Shown one piece after another: positions 33,477 to 41,981 of a stretch of 43,964 nt of DNA (position 1 is the first letter of the stretch; each line of letters starts with the position of its first letter). Source of the DNA: an uncultured Lachnospiraceae bacterium (lineage in GTDB: Bacteria > Bacillota > Clostridia > Lachnospirales > Lachnospiraceae); NCBI GenBank assembly GCA_946628415.1, contig CAMOWK010000018.1, positions 1 through 43,964 of the forward strand, written 5' to 3'. The notes beneath the pieces were generated by a model. The model was not told the origin of the DNA. It saw only the letters and a list, made by a program, of their open reading frames with translations, and made no database searches. The position numbers and the translations under genes were made by a program.

Positions 33477-34602
33477 CTATTCCTCCCCGACCTTCTTCCC
33501 GGTAGCGAGGAATTTCAGATACGCTCCCATAAATCCATCAAGATCTCCGTCAAGTACCCTTGCCGCATCACCCATCTCATAATTAGTTCTGTGATCCTTT
33601 ACAAGAGTATATGGCTGAAGAACGTAGGATCTTATCTGATTTCCGAAACCATTCTCAGTTATTTCGCCCCTGATATCGGACAGCTTATCCTCCTGCTCCT
33701 TACGTTTCAGCATATAAAGCTTCGCGCGGAGCATTTTCATGGCTTTATCCCTGTTCATATGCTGTGAACGTTCATTCTGACACTGAACCACTATACCGGT
33801 AGGGATATGAGTTATACGTACTGCCGAACTGGTCTTATTGATATGCTGACCGCCGGCGCCACTGGATCTATAGGTATCAACGCGAAGATCCTCGTCATTA
33901 ATCTCTATCTCTATATTATCATCCATTTCAGGCATGACATCAAGCGAACAGAAAGAAGTCTGCCTCTTGCCATTTGCATTAAATGGAGAAATTCTTACAA
34001 GTCTGTGCACGCCTTTTTCCGACTTAAGATAGCCGTAAGCATGATAGCCATTCACCTGAAATGTAACGCTCTTAATTCCTGCCTCGTCTCCGTCCAGAAG
34101 ATCAAGTACTTCGACAGAAAAGTCATGTTTTTCAGCCCATCTCGTAAACATACGGTAAAGCATGCCTGCCCAGTCGCAGGACTCAGTTCCGCCCGCTCCT
34201 GCATGGAGTGTAAGAACTGCATTATTCGCATCAAACTCTCCCGAAAGAAGAGTCTCCACACGAAATGAATCGAACTCCTTAGTGAAAGCCTCAAGCATCT
34301 CGCCTACTTCGTTCGTGAGCTCTTCATCCGCTTCTTCTTCCGCCATCTCTATCATGGTGCCAATATCTTCGTAATCTCTGTAAAGTGTATCAAACTTCGC
34401 TATAGAATCCTTGAGATTCTTTACTTCTTTAAGAACCTTGCCGCTTGCAGCAGCGTCATCCCAGAAGTTTTGATCCTCCATCAAAGCTTCAAGTTCTTTT
34501 ATACGTTTCTCCTTACCTGCAACGTCAAAGTGAATCCCTCACTTCCATGAGTGGAGTCTTATATCCGCCGTAGGTGAACTTATACTGATCTAGCTCTAAC
34601 AC
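33477..34602 (-). CDS. prfB: Peptide chain release factor 2, with programmed +1 frameshift
   Basis: RF2 ends translation at UGA and UAA. The first 25 codons run from GTG 34602 (LELDQYKFTYGGYKTPL...) to CTT at 34528-34530, followed by an in-frame TGA (34525-34527). Skipping one base continues DVAGKEKRIKELEALMEDQNFWDD, to give about 374 residues. This is the classical autoregulatory frameshift, with AGGG upstream as the internal Shine-Dalgarno. The tripeptide anticodon SPF is in VRISPFNANGKRQTSF and the catalytic GGQ in RSSGAGGQHINKTSSAVR. It lies downstream of secA. Confidence 0.95.
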
Positions 34603-34670
34603 TCATTTCACCTTCTTTCCATCATTGGCTGGTCAGCTTGCGCCGCCTGCTCCTTCGTAGCTAGCCTCTT

Positions 34671-34789
34671 GGCACCATATGTGCTTCGCACATATGATAT
34701 CCCTGCTTCGCAGGTCTATGTTCCGCTTCGCGTAACGTGTCCTCGCTACGCTCGGATCATGAGCCTCTGAATCTCGCTTCGCTCGATTC
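34671..34789. repeat. Array of GNA-triloop mini-hairpins between secA and prfB (locus A)
   Basis: Adjacent short hairpins in the secA-prfB gap, read on the minus strand: GAATC...GATTC (34769-34789), GTTACGCGAAGCGGAAC (34720-34736), CCTGCGAAGCAGG (34702-34714) and CATATGTGCGAAGCACATATG (34676-34696). Most close on C-GAA-G, a GNA triloop. The segment 34671-34736 matches 43840-43905 at 59 of 66 positions by eye. It begins right after the secA stop codon and contains no ORF. Confidence 0.75.
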
Positions 34790-34793
34790 CTTC

Positions 34794-37364
34794 TCATGAC
34801 CTACCGCAACAGTTTTTATACTTCTTGCCGCTGCCGCATGGGCACGGGTCATTTCTTCCTATCTTAGCCTGCTTTCTCTTAACAGGTTCCTTCTTGCTGG
34901 TTGTGTCCTTGTTGGTTCCGGTAACCTTCGCCACCTCTTCCCTTTCAACCTTTTCCTCAACTCTTACATGAAGAATGTATCTGGCAGTATCTTCTTTAAT
35001 GGCTTCTGTCATGTCTTCAAACATCTCATATCCTGCCATCTTATACTCAACTACCGGATCTCTGGAGCCGTAGCCCTGAAGCCCGATACCCTGACGGAGC
35101 TGAGCCATATCATCAATGTTGTTCATCCATTTTTTATCAACAACCTTAAGAAGGATAACTCTCTCTATCTCACGCATCTGATCGGGATTACCGATTTCTG
35201 CTTCCTTAGCCTCATAAAGATCAGCTGCTTCTTTCTTAAGTCTTTCCTTAAGAAGTTCCGGATCGCCCTTTGATTTTTCTTCATCTGTAAGCACGATAGG
35301 TTTAAGTGGAATAATAGGCCTGAGCGTGTCATTTAATTCCTTTATATCCCAGTTATCAACTCCCGATTCTTTTGATGCGGCTCTGTCTACAAATGTATCG
35401 ACAGTATCCATAACCATTCCGAATACTGTATCACGCATATTCTCGCCATCAAGAACTCTTCTTCTTTCAGCGTAGATAACTTCTCTCTGCTCATTATTAA
35501 CTTCATCATATTCAAGAAGGCTCTTTCTTATGGCAAAGTTATTGCCCTCTATCTTCTTTTGAGCTTTCTCAATGAAGTTTGTTATTGTCTTATGCTGAAT
35601 CTCTTCACCCTCAGGAATCTTAAGAGCATCATACATGGACATGATTCTCTCTGAACCGAACAGTCTCATAAGATCATCTTCAAGTGAAAGATAGAACTTA
35701 GATTCACCCGGATCACCCTGACGACCGGAACGACCACGGAGCTGATTATCAATACGTCTTGACTCATGTCTTTCAGTACCTATTACCTTAAGACCTCCCA
35801 GTTCTGCAACGCCTTCGCCAAGCTTGATATCAGTACCACGACCTGCCATGTTGGTAGCAATGGTAACCGCACCGCGCTGACCTGCATCTGCAACTATCTC
35901 AGCCTCAAGTTCATGGAACTTGGCATTAAGTACTTTGTGAGGAATGCCCTTCTTCTTAAGAAGTGCGCTGAGTTCCTCTGATGAATCGATATTAACTGTA
36001 CCTACCAGTACAGGCTGACCTTTTTCGTATGAAGCTGCAACATCATTAACTATAGCCGTAAGCTTCTCTTTCTTGGTCTTATATATGGCATCTTCATGAT
36101 CGATACGAGCAACAGGAAGGTTGGTAGGAACTACAACAACATCCATGCCGTAAATCTCACGAAATTCATTTTCCTCTGTAACAGCAGTACCTGTCATTCC
36201 GGCTTTCTTCTCGAATTTATTGAAGAAGTTCTGGAATGTGATTGTCGCAAGAGTTCTGCTTTCACGTTTAACTTTAACATTTTCCTTTGCTTCAATTGCC
36301 TGATGGAGTCCGTCAGAGAAACGTCTTCCCGGCATGATACGTCCGGTAAATTCATCTACGATAAGAACTTCATCGTCCTTAACAACATAGTCCTGATCCC
36401 TGTGCATAAGTGCGTGAGCACGGAGTGCCATGATCATCGTATGCTGAATCTCAAGGTTATCACTGTCTGCAAGGTTCTCTATATGGAAGAACTGCTCAAC
36501 CTCTTTGACACCCTGAGCCGTAAGAACTACATACTTATCCTTTTCATTTACAAGATAATCGCCGTCTTCTTCAATTTCTTCGCCCATGAGCATATCCATC
36601 TTGCTGATTTCCGTTGATGCAGTACCCTTCTGCATACGTCTTGCAAGATAATCGCACATTCTGTAAATGTCTGTGGATTTGCCACTCTGACCGGAAATGA
36701 TAAGAGGTGTACGCGCCTCATCGATAAGGATGGAATCAATCTCATCGATAATCGCATAGTGAAGTCCACGCTGAACCAGCTGTTCCTTGTAAATGACCAT
36801 ATTGTCACGAAGATAATCGAAACCAAGCTCGTTGTTTGTTATATATGTAATGTCACAGTTATACGCCGCACGTCTCTCGTCATTCTTCATTTCATTAAGA
36901 ATGACACCAACCTTAAGGCCGAGAAATTCATGTACCTGACCCATCCACTCGGCATCACGTTTTGCAAGGTAATCATTAACTGTAACTATACATACGCCCT
37001 TGCCTTCAAGAGCATTAAGATAAGCCGGAAGTGTTGATACAAGCGTCTTACCTTCACCTGTTCTCATCTCTGAAATTCTTCCCTGATGAAGTATAACACC
37101 ACCTATAAGCTGAACGCGGAACGGCTTCATCTTAAGAACACGCCATGCCGCTTCCCTTACTACCGCAAATGCCTCAACGAGAAGATCATCAAGAGTTTCT
37201 CCCGCTGCAAGTCTTTCTTTAAATTCGGTTGTCTTTCCTTTCAGTTCATCATCCGATAATTTCTGCATCTCTTCGTCAAGAGCTTCAATCTTATCTACTA
37301 TCGGATATATCTTCTTCAGTTCCCTGTCACTATGGGTTCCGAAAATTTTATCAATAAAAGCCAT
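34794..37364 (-). CDS. secA: Protein translocase subunit SecA
   Basis: The 856-residue ATPase that pushes preproteins through SecYEG. Walker A is in [15 protein letters not shown] (about residues 97-111), the DEAD-type motif is [16 protein letters not shown] (about 205-220), and [25 protein letters not shown] marks motif VI (about 505-529). The C-terminal zinc-binding [14 protein letters not shown] is intact. The length is usual for Firmicutes. The large surface proteins and hydrolase in this window are possible clients. prfB follows after the hairpin array. Confidence 0.97.
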   Translation of the reverse strand: MAFIDKIFGTHSDRELKKIYPIVDKIEALDEEMQKLSDDELKGKTTEFKERLAAGETLDDLLVEAFAVVREAAWRVLKMKPFRVQLIGGVILHQGRISEMRTGEGKTLVSTLPAYLNALEGKGVCIVTVNDYLAKRDAEWMGQVHEFLGLKVGVILNEMKNDERRAAYNCDITYITNNELGFDYLRDNMVIYKEQLVQRGLHYAIIDEIDSILIDEARTPLIISGQSGKSTDIYRMCDYLARRMQKGTASTEISKMDMLMGEEIEEDGDYLVNEKDKYVVLTAQGVKEVEQFFHIENLADSDNLEIQHTMIMALRAHALMHRDQDYVVKDDEVLIVDEFTGRIMPGRRFSDGLHQAIEAKENVKVKRESRTLATITFQNFFNKFEKKAGMTGTAVTEENEFREIYGMDVVVVPTNLPVARIDHEDAIYKTKKEKLTAIVNDVAASYEKGQPVLVGTVNIDSSEELSALLKKKGIPHKVLNAKFHELEAEIVADAGQRGAVTIATNMAGRGTDIKLGEGVAELGGLKVIGTERHESRRIDNQLRGRSGRQGDPGESKFYLSLEDDLMRLFGSERIMSMYDALKIPEGEEIQHKTITNFIEKAQKKIEGNNFAIRKSLLEYDEVNNEQREVIYAERRRVLDGENMRDTVFGMVMDTVDTFVDRAASKESGVDNWDIKELNDTLRPIIPLKPIVLTDEEKSKGDPELLKERLKKEAADLYEAKEAEIGNPDQMREIERVILLKVVDKKWMNNIDDMAQLRQGIGLQGYGSRDPVVEYKMAGYEMFEDMTEAIKEDTARYILHVRVEEKVEREEVAKVTGTNKDTTSKKEPVKRKQAKIGRNDPCPCGSGKKYKNCCGRS

Positions 37365-37424
37365 GTTTTGCCTCCGGATATTATTTTACCGCATAACTAT
37401 AACATTAAAACATCAAAGACGCAA

Positions 37425-37451
37425 GCAGGCAAGCTATTTTTGCTTGCCTGC
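37425..37451 (-). terminator. Terminator-like hairpin after the zinc-ribbon protein gene
   Basis: GCAGGCAAGC/GCTTGCCTGC, a perfect 10-bp stem with a 7-nt loop. The T run on the minus side is weak. It lies in the gap before secA. Confidence 0.65.
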
Positions 37452-37526
37452 CCGATAACTGTATTAATCTCTATATGTAATATAAATTCACATGAATCAG
37501 TATCATAAAACATCACCGATTCATCA

Positions 37527-38426
37527 TTAATTGTAAATGTACCATTTGCCATCTACCTTGATGACACGCATTATGCTTGCACCACTCGTTTCTGCTTCGC
37601 CTTCCATCTTATATTTAAACTCCGTGTTTATGCTGTATCCTTTTTCAATGTCAATATCAAGGTTGTAATAATCCTTATATTCTTTTTCCAGACTCTCTAC
37701 TACAGTCTCATCATAAGGAGTATAATCAACTATCTTAACATCCGAATAAACTGTTGCATCCGAGAGGAAGTAAGTCTTAAAGTATTCATCAATTGTAATA
37801 TCCCCAAGAACCTCCTTATATCCGGCTATGTATTCCTCCATATAATCCTTCATCTTCGGAGGGCAGGTTACTTCTTCGTATTTAATGCCATCGTCTTCAT
37901 TCAGTGCCTCATAATAAGACTTTACTGTCTTTGCAACAGCTCTTTTTTCAAAGAAACCTGTCTTTATGATATAAACTGTTCCGACGATAAGACCGATAAG
38001 AAGCAGCGCAGCAATTATTCCTATAATAAGAGGTTTGTTGTTTCTCTTCTTTGTTGCAACACTCTTTATATCCACGGGTGCTTTTTTCTTTTCCTTTGAA
38101 TTATTCTTAATATCCGTCGAAGGCTTTTTGGGGGCAGGAGCTGCAGAATCAATATCATTAAAAATGTCATCCAGATTATCATCTTTCGCTTCAGTCCCCT
38201 TTTTCATGGTCATTTTCTTCGGAGCTTCAGCATGCACCGCAGTATTATTTATCTCTTCGTCAACCTTCTCCTTTATGGATTTAAGGTCATCTTCCATAAT
38301 ATCATCAAGACTGCCGTCATAATCCTTTGAATAATCTTCATCAAGATCCACCTGATAGGAGCCGCAGTATTTACATTCGGTAGCGTTATCTTCTATCTCC
38401 TTAAGACAAACTATACATTTCTTCAT
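37527..38426 (-). CDS. Zinc-ribbon, single-pass membrane protein of unknown function
   Basis: A 299-residue protein. The N-terminal zinc ribbon has CIVC and CKYC pairs (about residues 4-22). A long acidic and Lys-rich linker (about 25-125) and one transmembrane helix (PLIIGIIAALLLIGLIVGTVYII, positions about 130-152) follow. The outer domain (about 160-299) has the pattern of a small alpha/beta 'NTF2/DUF4878-like' fold, ending in VIKVDGKWYIYN. The layout suggests a membrane-anchored envelope protein with the ribbon in the cytoplasm. The function is unknown. Confidence 0.72.
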   Translation of the reverse strand: MKKCIVCLKEIEDNATECKYCGSYQVDLDEDYSKDYDGSLDDIMEDDLKSIKEKVDEEINNTAVHAEAPKKMTMKKGTEAKDDNLDDIFNDIDSAAPAPKKPSTDIKNNSKEKKKAPVDIKSVATKKRNNKPLIIGIIAALLLIGLIVGTVYIIKTGFFEKRAVAKTVKSYYEALNEDDGIKYEEVTCPPKMKDYMEEYIAGYKEVLGDITIDEYFKTYFLSDATVYSDVKIVDYTPYDETVVESLEKEYKDYYNLDIDIEKGYSINTEFKYKMEGEAETSGASIMRVIKVDGKWYIYN

Positions 38427-38466
38427 CTTACATACCTTTCATTTCGTAAGCTTAACAAAAACAATT

Positions 38467-38502
38467 GGAAGGAGCCAAAGACCATATCCTCTGACTCCTT
38501 CC
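38467..38502 (-). terminator. Rho-independent terminator after hpf
   Basis: GGAAGGAG (38467-38474) pairs with CTCCTTCC (38495-38502) in an imperfect stem. On the minus strand it is followed by TTGTTTTTG. Confidence 0.75.
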
Positions 38503-38526
38503 TTTGTAACTTCTATGTTCAATGCC

Positions 38527-39057
38527 TTAGAACTCAGGCTCTATAAGTCCGTATGTGTTACCTTTTCTCTTATATACTACATTTACTTCATCTGTTTCAG
38601 CATTTCTGAATACAAAGAAGTTATGTCCCAGAAGCTCCATCTGTACGCATGCATCTTCAGGATACATCGGCTTAACAGCAAATCTCTTGCTTCTTATGAT
38701 CTGGATCTCGTCCTCATCATAGTCGACCTCTTCATCAATAAAATTATCCTGGAAAAATGCTGCATCCTGCTCTTTATCGATAAGCTTTTTCTTATATCTT
38801 GTAACCTGACGCTCGATTATCTCAACAACCATATCTATTGAAACATACATATCGTCGCTGACCTGCTCAGCTCTGATGATATGACCCTTCATAGGGATTG
38901 TTACTTCTATCTTCTGTCTTTCTTTCTCAACAGAAAATGTAACTATCATTTTGGTATCTTCGTTGAAATACTTTTCAAGTCTTCCAAGCTTGTCGTAAAT
39001 TGCTTCCTTAAGTCCATCTGTAACATCGATGTTTTTTCCACTGATTATATAGTTCAT
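38527..39057 (-). CDS. hpf: Long-form ribosome hibernation promoting factor
   Basis: A 176-residue long HPF. The N-terminal S30AE domain (about 1-100) starts MNYIISGKNIDVTDGLKEAI. The C-terminal domain (about 115-176) has the diagnostic VRSKRFAVKPMYPEDACVQMELLGHNFFVFRNAETDEVNVVYKRKGNTYGLIEPE pattern (key residues only; the first residue reads I here). It dimerises 70S ribosomes into inactive 100S particles in stationary phase. A promoter is at 39150-39178, and the leader has a 9-bp inverted repeat (39104-39131). The ribosome-binding site is AAAGGAG. Confidence 0.95.
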   Translation of the reverse strand: MNYIISGKNIDVTDGLKEAIYDKLGRLEKYFNEDTKMIVTFSVEKERQKIEVTIPMKGHIIRAEQVSDDMYVSIDMVVEIIERQVTRYKKKLIDKEQDAAFFQDNFIDEEVDYDEDEIQIIRSKRFAVKPMYPEDACVQMELLGHNFFVFRNAETDEVNVVYKRKGNTYGLIEPEF

Positions 39058-39103
39058 AAACGCTCACTCCTTTGCAAGTTCTTACTCTTAAAATGTTTCT
39101 TTT

Positions 39104-39131
39104 ACAGACATATAACCACCCTTATGTCTGT
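39104..39131. other. Inverted repeat in the hpf leader
   Basis: ACAGACATA (39104-39112) and TATGTCTGT (39123-39131) are perfect 9-bp arms around a 10-nt loop, between the hpf promoter and its start codon. It may be an operator or mRNA hairpin. Confidence 0.5.
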
Positions 39132-39149
39132 ATATTAAGAGCTACGCTC

Positions 39150-39178
39150 ATTATACCACAGTGGCGTAGTACTATCAA
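39150..39178 (-). promoter_or_regulatory. Promoter of hpf
   Basis: TTGATA (39173-39178) and an extended TGG-TATAAT -10 (39150-39155) are 17 bp apart on the minus strand, about 95 bp upstream of the hpf start. Confidence 0.72.
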
Positions 39179-39230
39179 ACGAAAAAGTCTATTTTACTAT
39201 AGTGCCTTTGGTTTGGGTTTAGTCGGAAGT

Positions 39231-39305
39231 TTGACAAAACGTTTTGACAATAGAGAAATACACCCCGGCATAATAAAATTATGTAAAGCATAATTATTTG
39301 CCGGT
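39231..39305 (+). promoter_or_regulatory. Regulatory region of the plus-strand surface protein
   Basis: Two TTGACA boxes, near 39231 and 39246, flank the palindrome CAAAACGTTTTG. Downstream, CCGGCATAATAAAATTATG and CATAATTATTTGCCGG can form a strong stem (39266-39305) about 40 nt before the start codon. A TAAAAT/CATAAT -10-like box lies inside the stem sequence, so promoter and hairpin may overlap. The exact promoter is undecided. Confidence 0.45.
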
Positions 39306-39344
39306 TTATTATTAATCGGCATAGTTTAAGGAGATATTTTGCTT

Positions 39345-41564
39345 ATGAAAAGAAATAAAAAACGGCGTCTGATCGCCATTATACTTGCACTTTGTCTGGT
39401 GATTGGATCTATGCCGGCAAAGAGTGTTTACGCTGAAGGAGAAACGGAAGTTGCCTCTTCAACCGACGCCGCTGCAAAGACTGATGACATTGAAAAAGCT
39501 GAGCCTGACGGTGAAACAAATGACACGAATAATAGCAAGGAGGATGAAATAAACTCTGCTCCTCTTCTTAGTCTTGGTGAAGGCGAACCTGATACTTCAG
39601 GGATGGTATTCGTGCAGTTCGACAATATGACTTCTATTTCAGAAGCTGCCAAAACCGTTACATTTAATGTAGATAATTCTTCTTATGTTTTTGAAGTAAG
39701 ATACGATGCATCTCTGTCAAATGATGTTGTATGGAAAAACAACGGCTTATACATCAACCCGGACAAACTGTTTAACGTTAGCTTTGTAGTGACAAATGAA
39801 TTTAGAGACAACTGTGCCATTCGTGTAATACTTGCCTCCGGCAATCAGGATTTATCCATAAACGGAGATAATGAATGTAACCTTGGCGGTCTTGGGCTAT
39901 CTGCCGGAAATTCAATTCATTTTGAACCATATCCAAGCAGAAACAATTCGCAAGGCAGTGGAAATGTAGAGGCTGTCATAAATCTTATGGGAGTGGACGG
40001 TACCTGGACCGGAGAGCCCATGGTAAGAGATAATTACGATACCATGGATGATGAAACAGGAATCGCATCTGTTCCATATAATAAATATGCCTATGTTGTA
40101 AGTGTTGGCATCAATGAAGGAAACAGAACCGAATACATGAGGCAATATGATAAAAACGCTGACATAAGTACTTATAAGAATCAGACTGTATTCTTTGACA
40201 GATCAACTGATGAAAACGGTGATCCAACCAATAAAGTAAGCATTGAATTCTCCACAAACTGGGGAAACAGGATTGAAACCATCGAAATAAACGGAACCTC
40301 TTACCCTGTTCCGCTTGATTATTCCAATAGAAATGCATGGCTTAACAGTATAAGAAGCCAGAACGTTTCATTTACTATAGATAATGTTCCGGAAGCAGCT
40401 CCCGACACATCTGGTGATAACGAGAACAAAGAAGTATATAACATCAGTATAAAAGTTCGCCCTATCACGCCGGAAGAATGCTTTATCGGAAACTTCCTTT
40501 GGAATGATGATGATAATCCAAACGATGACCAGTGCATACCTCACTCCAGGCTTAAACTTCTTTCAGTTACATATAATGATGGTACGGGTGAATACACAAA
40601 AACTATTGATGAACTAAAGGACGAAAACGGAAATGACCTTTATCCTTTCCTTCATTATAATGAGCACAAAGAAGAAGGCACAGGCATAATGTGCGGGGAA
40701 ATGGTTGTTCCCGAAGGTTCATGGGTAACGATGAAGATCGAGCCCGAATATGGCTATCAGGTAAAAGCCTTTAAGCTTTCCGGAGATGATGTAAGAACAG
40801 CTACAGAATCCTCAATATTCAGCTTCAGAGTCGGAAGAGGCAACTTCCACATCGGTGCTCAGGTTGAAGAAACTGAAAATGACGCTAAGATCAGCGCAGA
40901 CGGAGTGGATGCTGCTATGATTGAACTGGACGATGGAGTGATAGATGCAGGTACCGCAAGACTTTATATAGATACTCCTGAATTAGATGATGAAAAACAG
41001 GATGCATTCATGCGTGTTGCTGATGAAAACGGGCTTTCTCTCGAAGATGCATTTGAAATTAGCCTTGATCAGGTATTCTTCAAGGGAACGGGAAGTACTG
41101 ACGATGTATGGTCATTTGAGATGAATGATCTTGAAAATCCGGGACTTATATATCTTCTGCTTCCAAGCAGTTATCTCGGGAAGAAAGTATCTGTAGTGCA
41201 CAACATCCATAACGGAGACGATTTTGAAGTTATTGAAGCCGAAGTAATACCGGCATCAGAGCTGGCTCCCGGTATGGAAGGAGCCATGGTTATATTCCCT
41301 GCAGACAGCTTCTCAACTTTTGCCCTGGCTCTTTCTGAGGATACAACTGATGAAGATATTACAGAAGAGACTCCTAATGATGATAGCTCTGATAAATCAG
41401 CCAGCAAGAGTGACAAAGGAAACAAAAAAAATCAGAGTGCGGGTACCACTGATAAAAAAACCGCAGATGATACTCCTGTGAATATAATAGTAATACTTAT
41501 GATCATATCTCTTTCAGGCATAATATACTGCTGCACTAAAAAACATTACTTGATGCGCAACTAA
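39345..41564 (+). CDS. Secreted, membrane-anchored surface protein
   Basis: A 739-residue protein, counted from ATG 39345 with AAGGAG upstream; a TTG lies 6 nt earlier. The signal peptide is MKRNKKRRLIAIILALCLVIG and cleavage is likely after VYAEG. The body is acidic and beta-rich without repeats I recognise. The C-terminus has a charged linker, then KKTADDTPVN, one membrane helix (NIIVILMIISLSGIIYCC) and a basic end. Compared with the NANTGDGTP end of the giant protein, the sorting Gly is Ala here, so sortase cleavage looks lost. Transcribed toward the NlpC/P60 gene. Confidence 0.78.
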   Translation: MKRNKKRRLIAIILALCLVIGSMPAKSVYAEGETEVASSTDAAAKTDDIEKAEPDGETNDTNNSKEDEINSAPLLSLGEGEPDTSGMVFVQFDNMTSISEAAKTVTFNVDNSSYVFEVRYDASLSNDVVWKNNGLYINPDKLFNVSFVVTNEFRDNCAIRVILASGNQDLSINGDNECNLGGLGLSAGNSIHFEPYPSRNNSQGSGNVEAVINLMGVDGTWTGEPMVRDNYDTMDDETGIASVPYNKYAYVVSVGINEGNRTEYMRQYDKNADISTYKNQTVFFDRSTDENGDPTNKVSIEFSTNWGNRIETIEINGTSYPVPLDYSNRNAWLNSIRSQNVSFTIDNVPEAAPDTSGDNENKEVYNISIKVRPITPEECFIGNFLWNDDDNPNDDQCIPHSRLKLLSVTYNDGTGEYTKTIDELKDENGNDLYPFLHYNEHKEEGTGIMCGEMVVPEGSWVTMKIEPEYGYQVKAFKLSGDDVRTATESSIFSFRVGRGNFHIGAQVEETENDAKISADGVDAAMIELDDGVIDAGTARLYIDTPELDDEKQDAFMRVADENGLSLEDAFEISLDQVFFKGTGSTDDVWSFEMNDLENPGLIYLLLPSSYLGKKVSVVHNIHNGDDFEVIEAEVIPASELAPGMEGAMVIFPADSFSTFALALSEDTTDEDITEETPNDDSSDKSASKSDKGNKKNQSAGTTDKKTADDTPVNIIVILMIISLSGIIYCCTKKHYLMRN

Positions 41565-41570
41565 CACCTA

Positions 41571-41599
41571 TTTATCAGAGGGACAGTCCCTCTGGTAAA
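41571..41599. repeat. Palindrome with GGGACAGTCCC core, copy 2
   Basis: TTTATCAGAGGGAC/GTCCCTCTGGTAAA, a 29-bp near-perfect palindrome starting 6 bp after the surface-protein stop codon. It is related to the palindrome at 4982-5014 and likewise sits just past a stop codon. It may act as a terminator. Confidence 0.6.
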
Positions 41600-41689
41600 A
41601 ATCAATAGGAATTATTAAATTCGTTACAATCGACGAATTTTTTCGACCACTTTACGTAATAATATGGCTTGTTATGTAAAGCAAAGATT

Positions 41690-41756
41690 TGTTGATAATG
41701 TTGATAACTTTGTGAATAACCCAACAAATCACGTATTTCCGTGATAGTTATCAACA
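41690..41756. other. Cluster of four DnaA-box-like 9-mers
   Basis: TGTTGATAA at 41690-41698 and directly again at 41699-41707, TGTGAATAA at 41711-41719 (reverse complement TTATTCACA, a full TTATNCACA match) and TTATCAACA at 41748-41756. The three TGTTGATAA/TTATCAACA sites are one mismatch from consensus. An imperfect inverted repeat CTTTAC...GTAAAG lies just upstream (near 41650-41680). The gap 41600-41820 contains no gene. Confidence 0.6.
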
Positions 41757-41821
41757 GGCTTTAAATTGTCTGACTGTTAATTATAGTCAACCAAACCATA
41801 TGTTTGTTGTGCAAATTATAC

Positions 41822-41856
41822 AAAAAACGGGGCATTTATGATAAATGTCCCGTTTT
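41822..41856. terminator. Bidirectional terminator between the convergent genes
   Basis: AACGGGGCATTTA pairs with TAAATGTCCCGTT around a 3-nt loop. T-rich sequence follows on both strands (TTTTACTTT on plus, TTTTTTG on minus). It probably ends transcription from 39345 and from 43364. Confidence 0.75.
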
Positions 41857-41921
41857 ACTTTCAAAAATAAAGTTGACAACTGACTTTCTGTATGTTTGAT
41901 TTTGTTTTCCCTCAACAAGAA

Positions 41922-41953
41922 CGTAGCCCCGGCAAAAATCTGCCGAGGCTACG
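41922..41953. terminator. Second hairpin near the 3' end of the NlpC/P60 gene
   Basis: CGTAGCCCCGGC (41922-41933) pairs with GCCGAGGCTACG (41942-41953), with one mismatch. The T run is better on the plus-strand side (TTTTGGTTTTTTTT). Confidence 0.65.
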
Positions 41954-41981
41954 AGAATATATTTTGGTTTTTTTTGTGATC

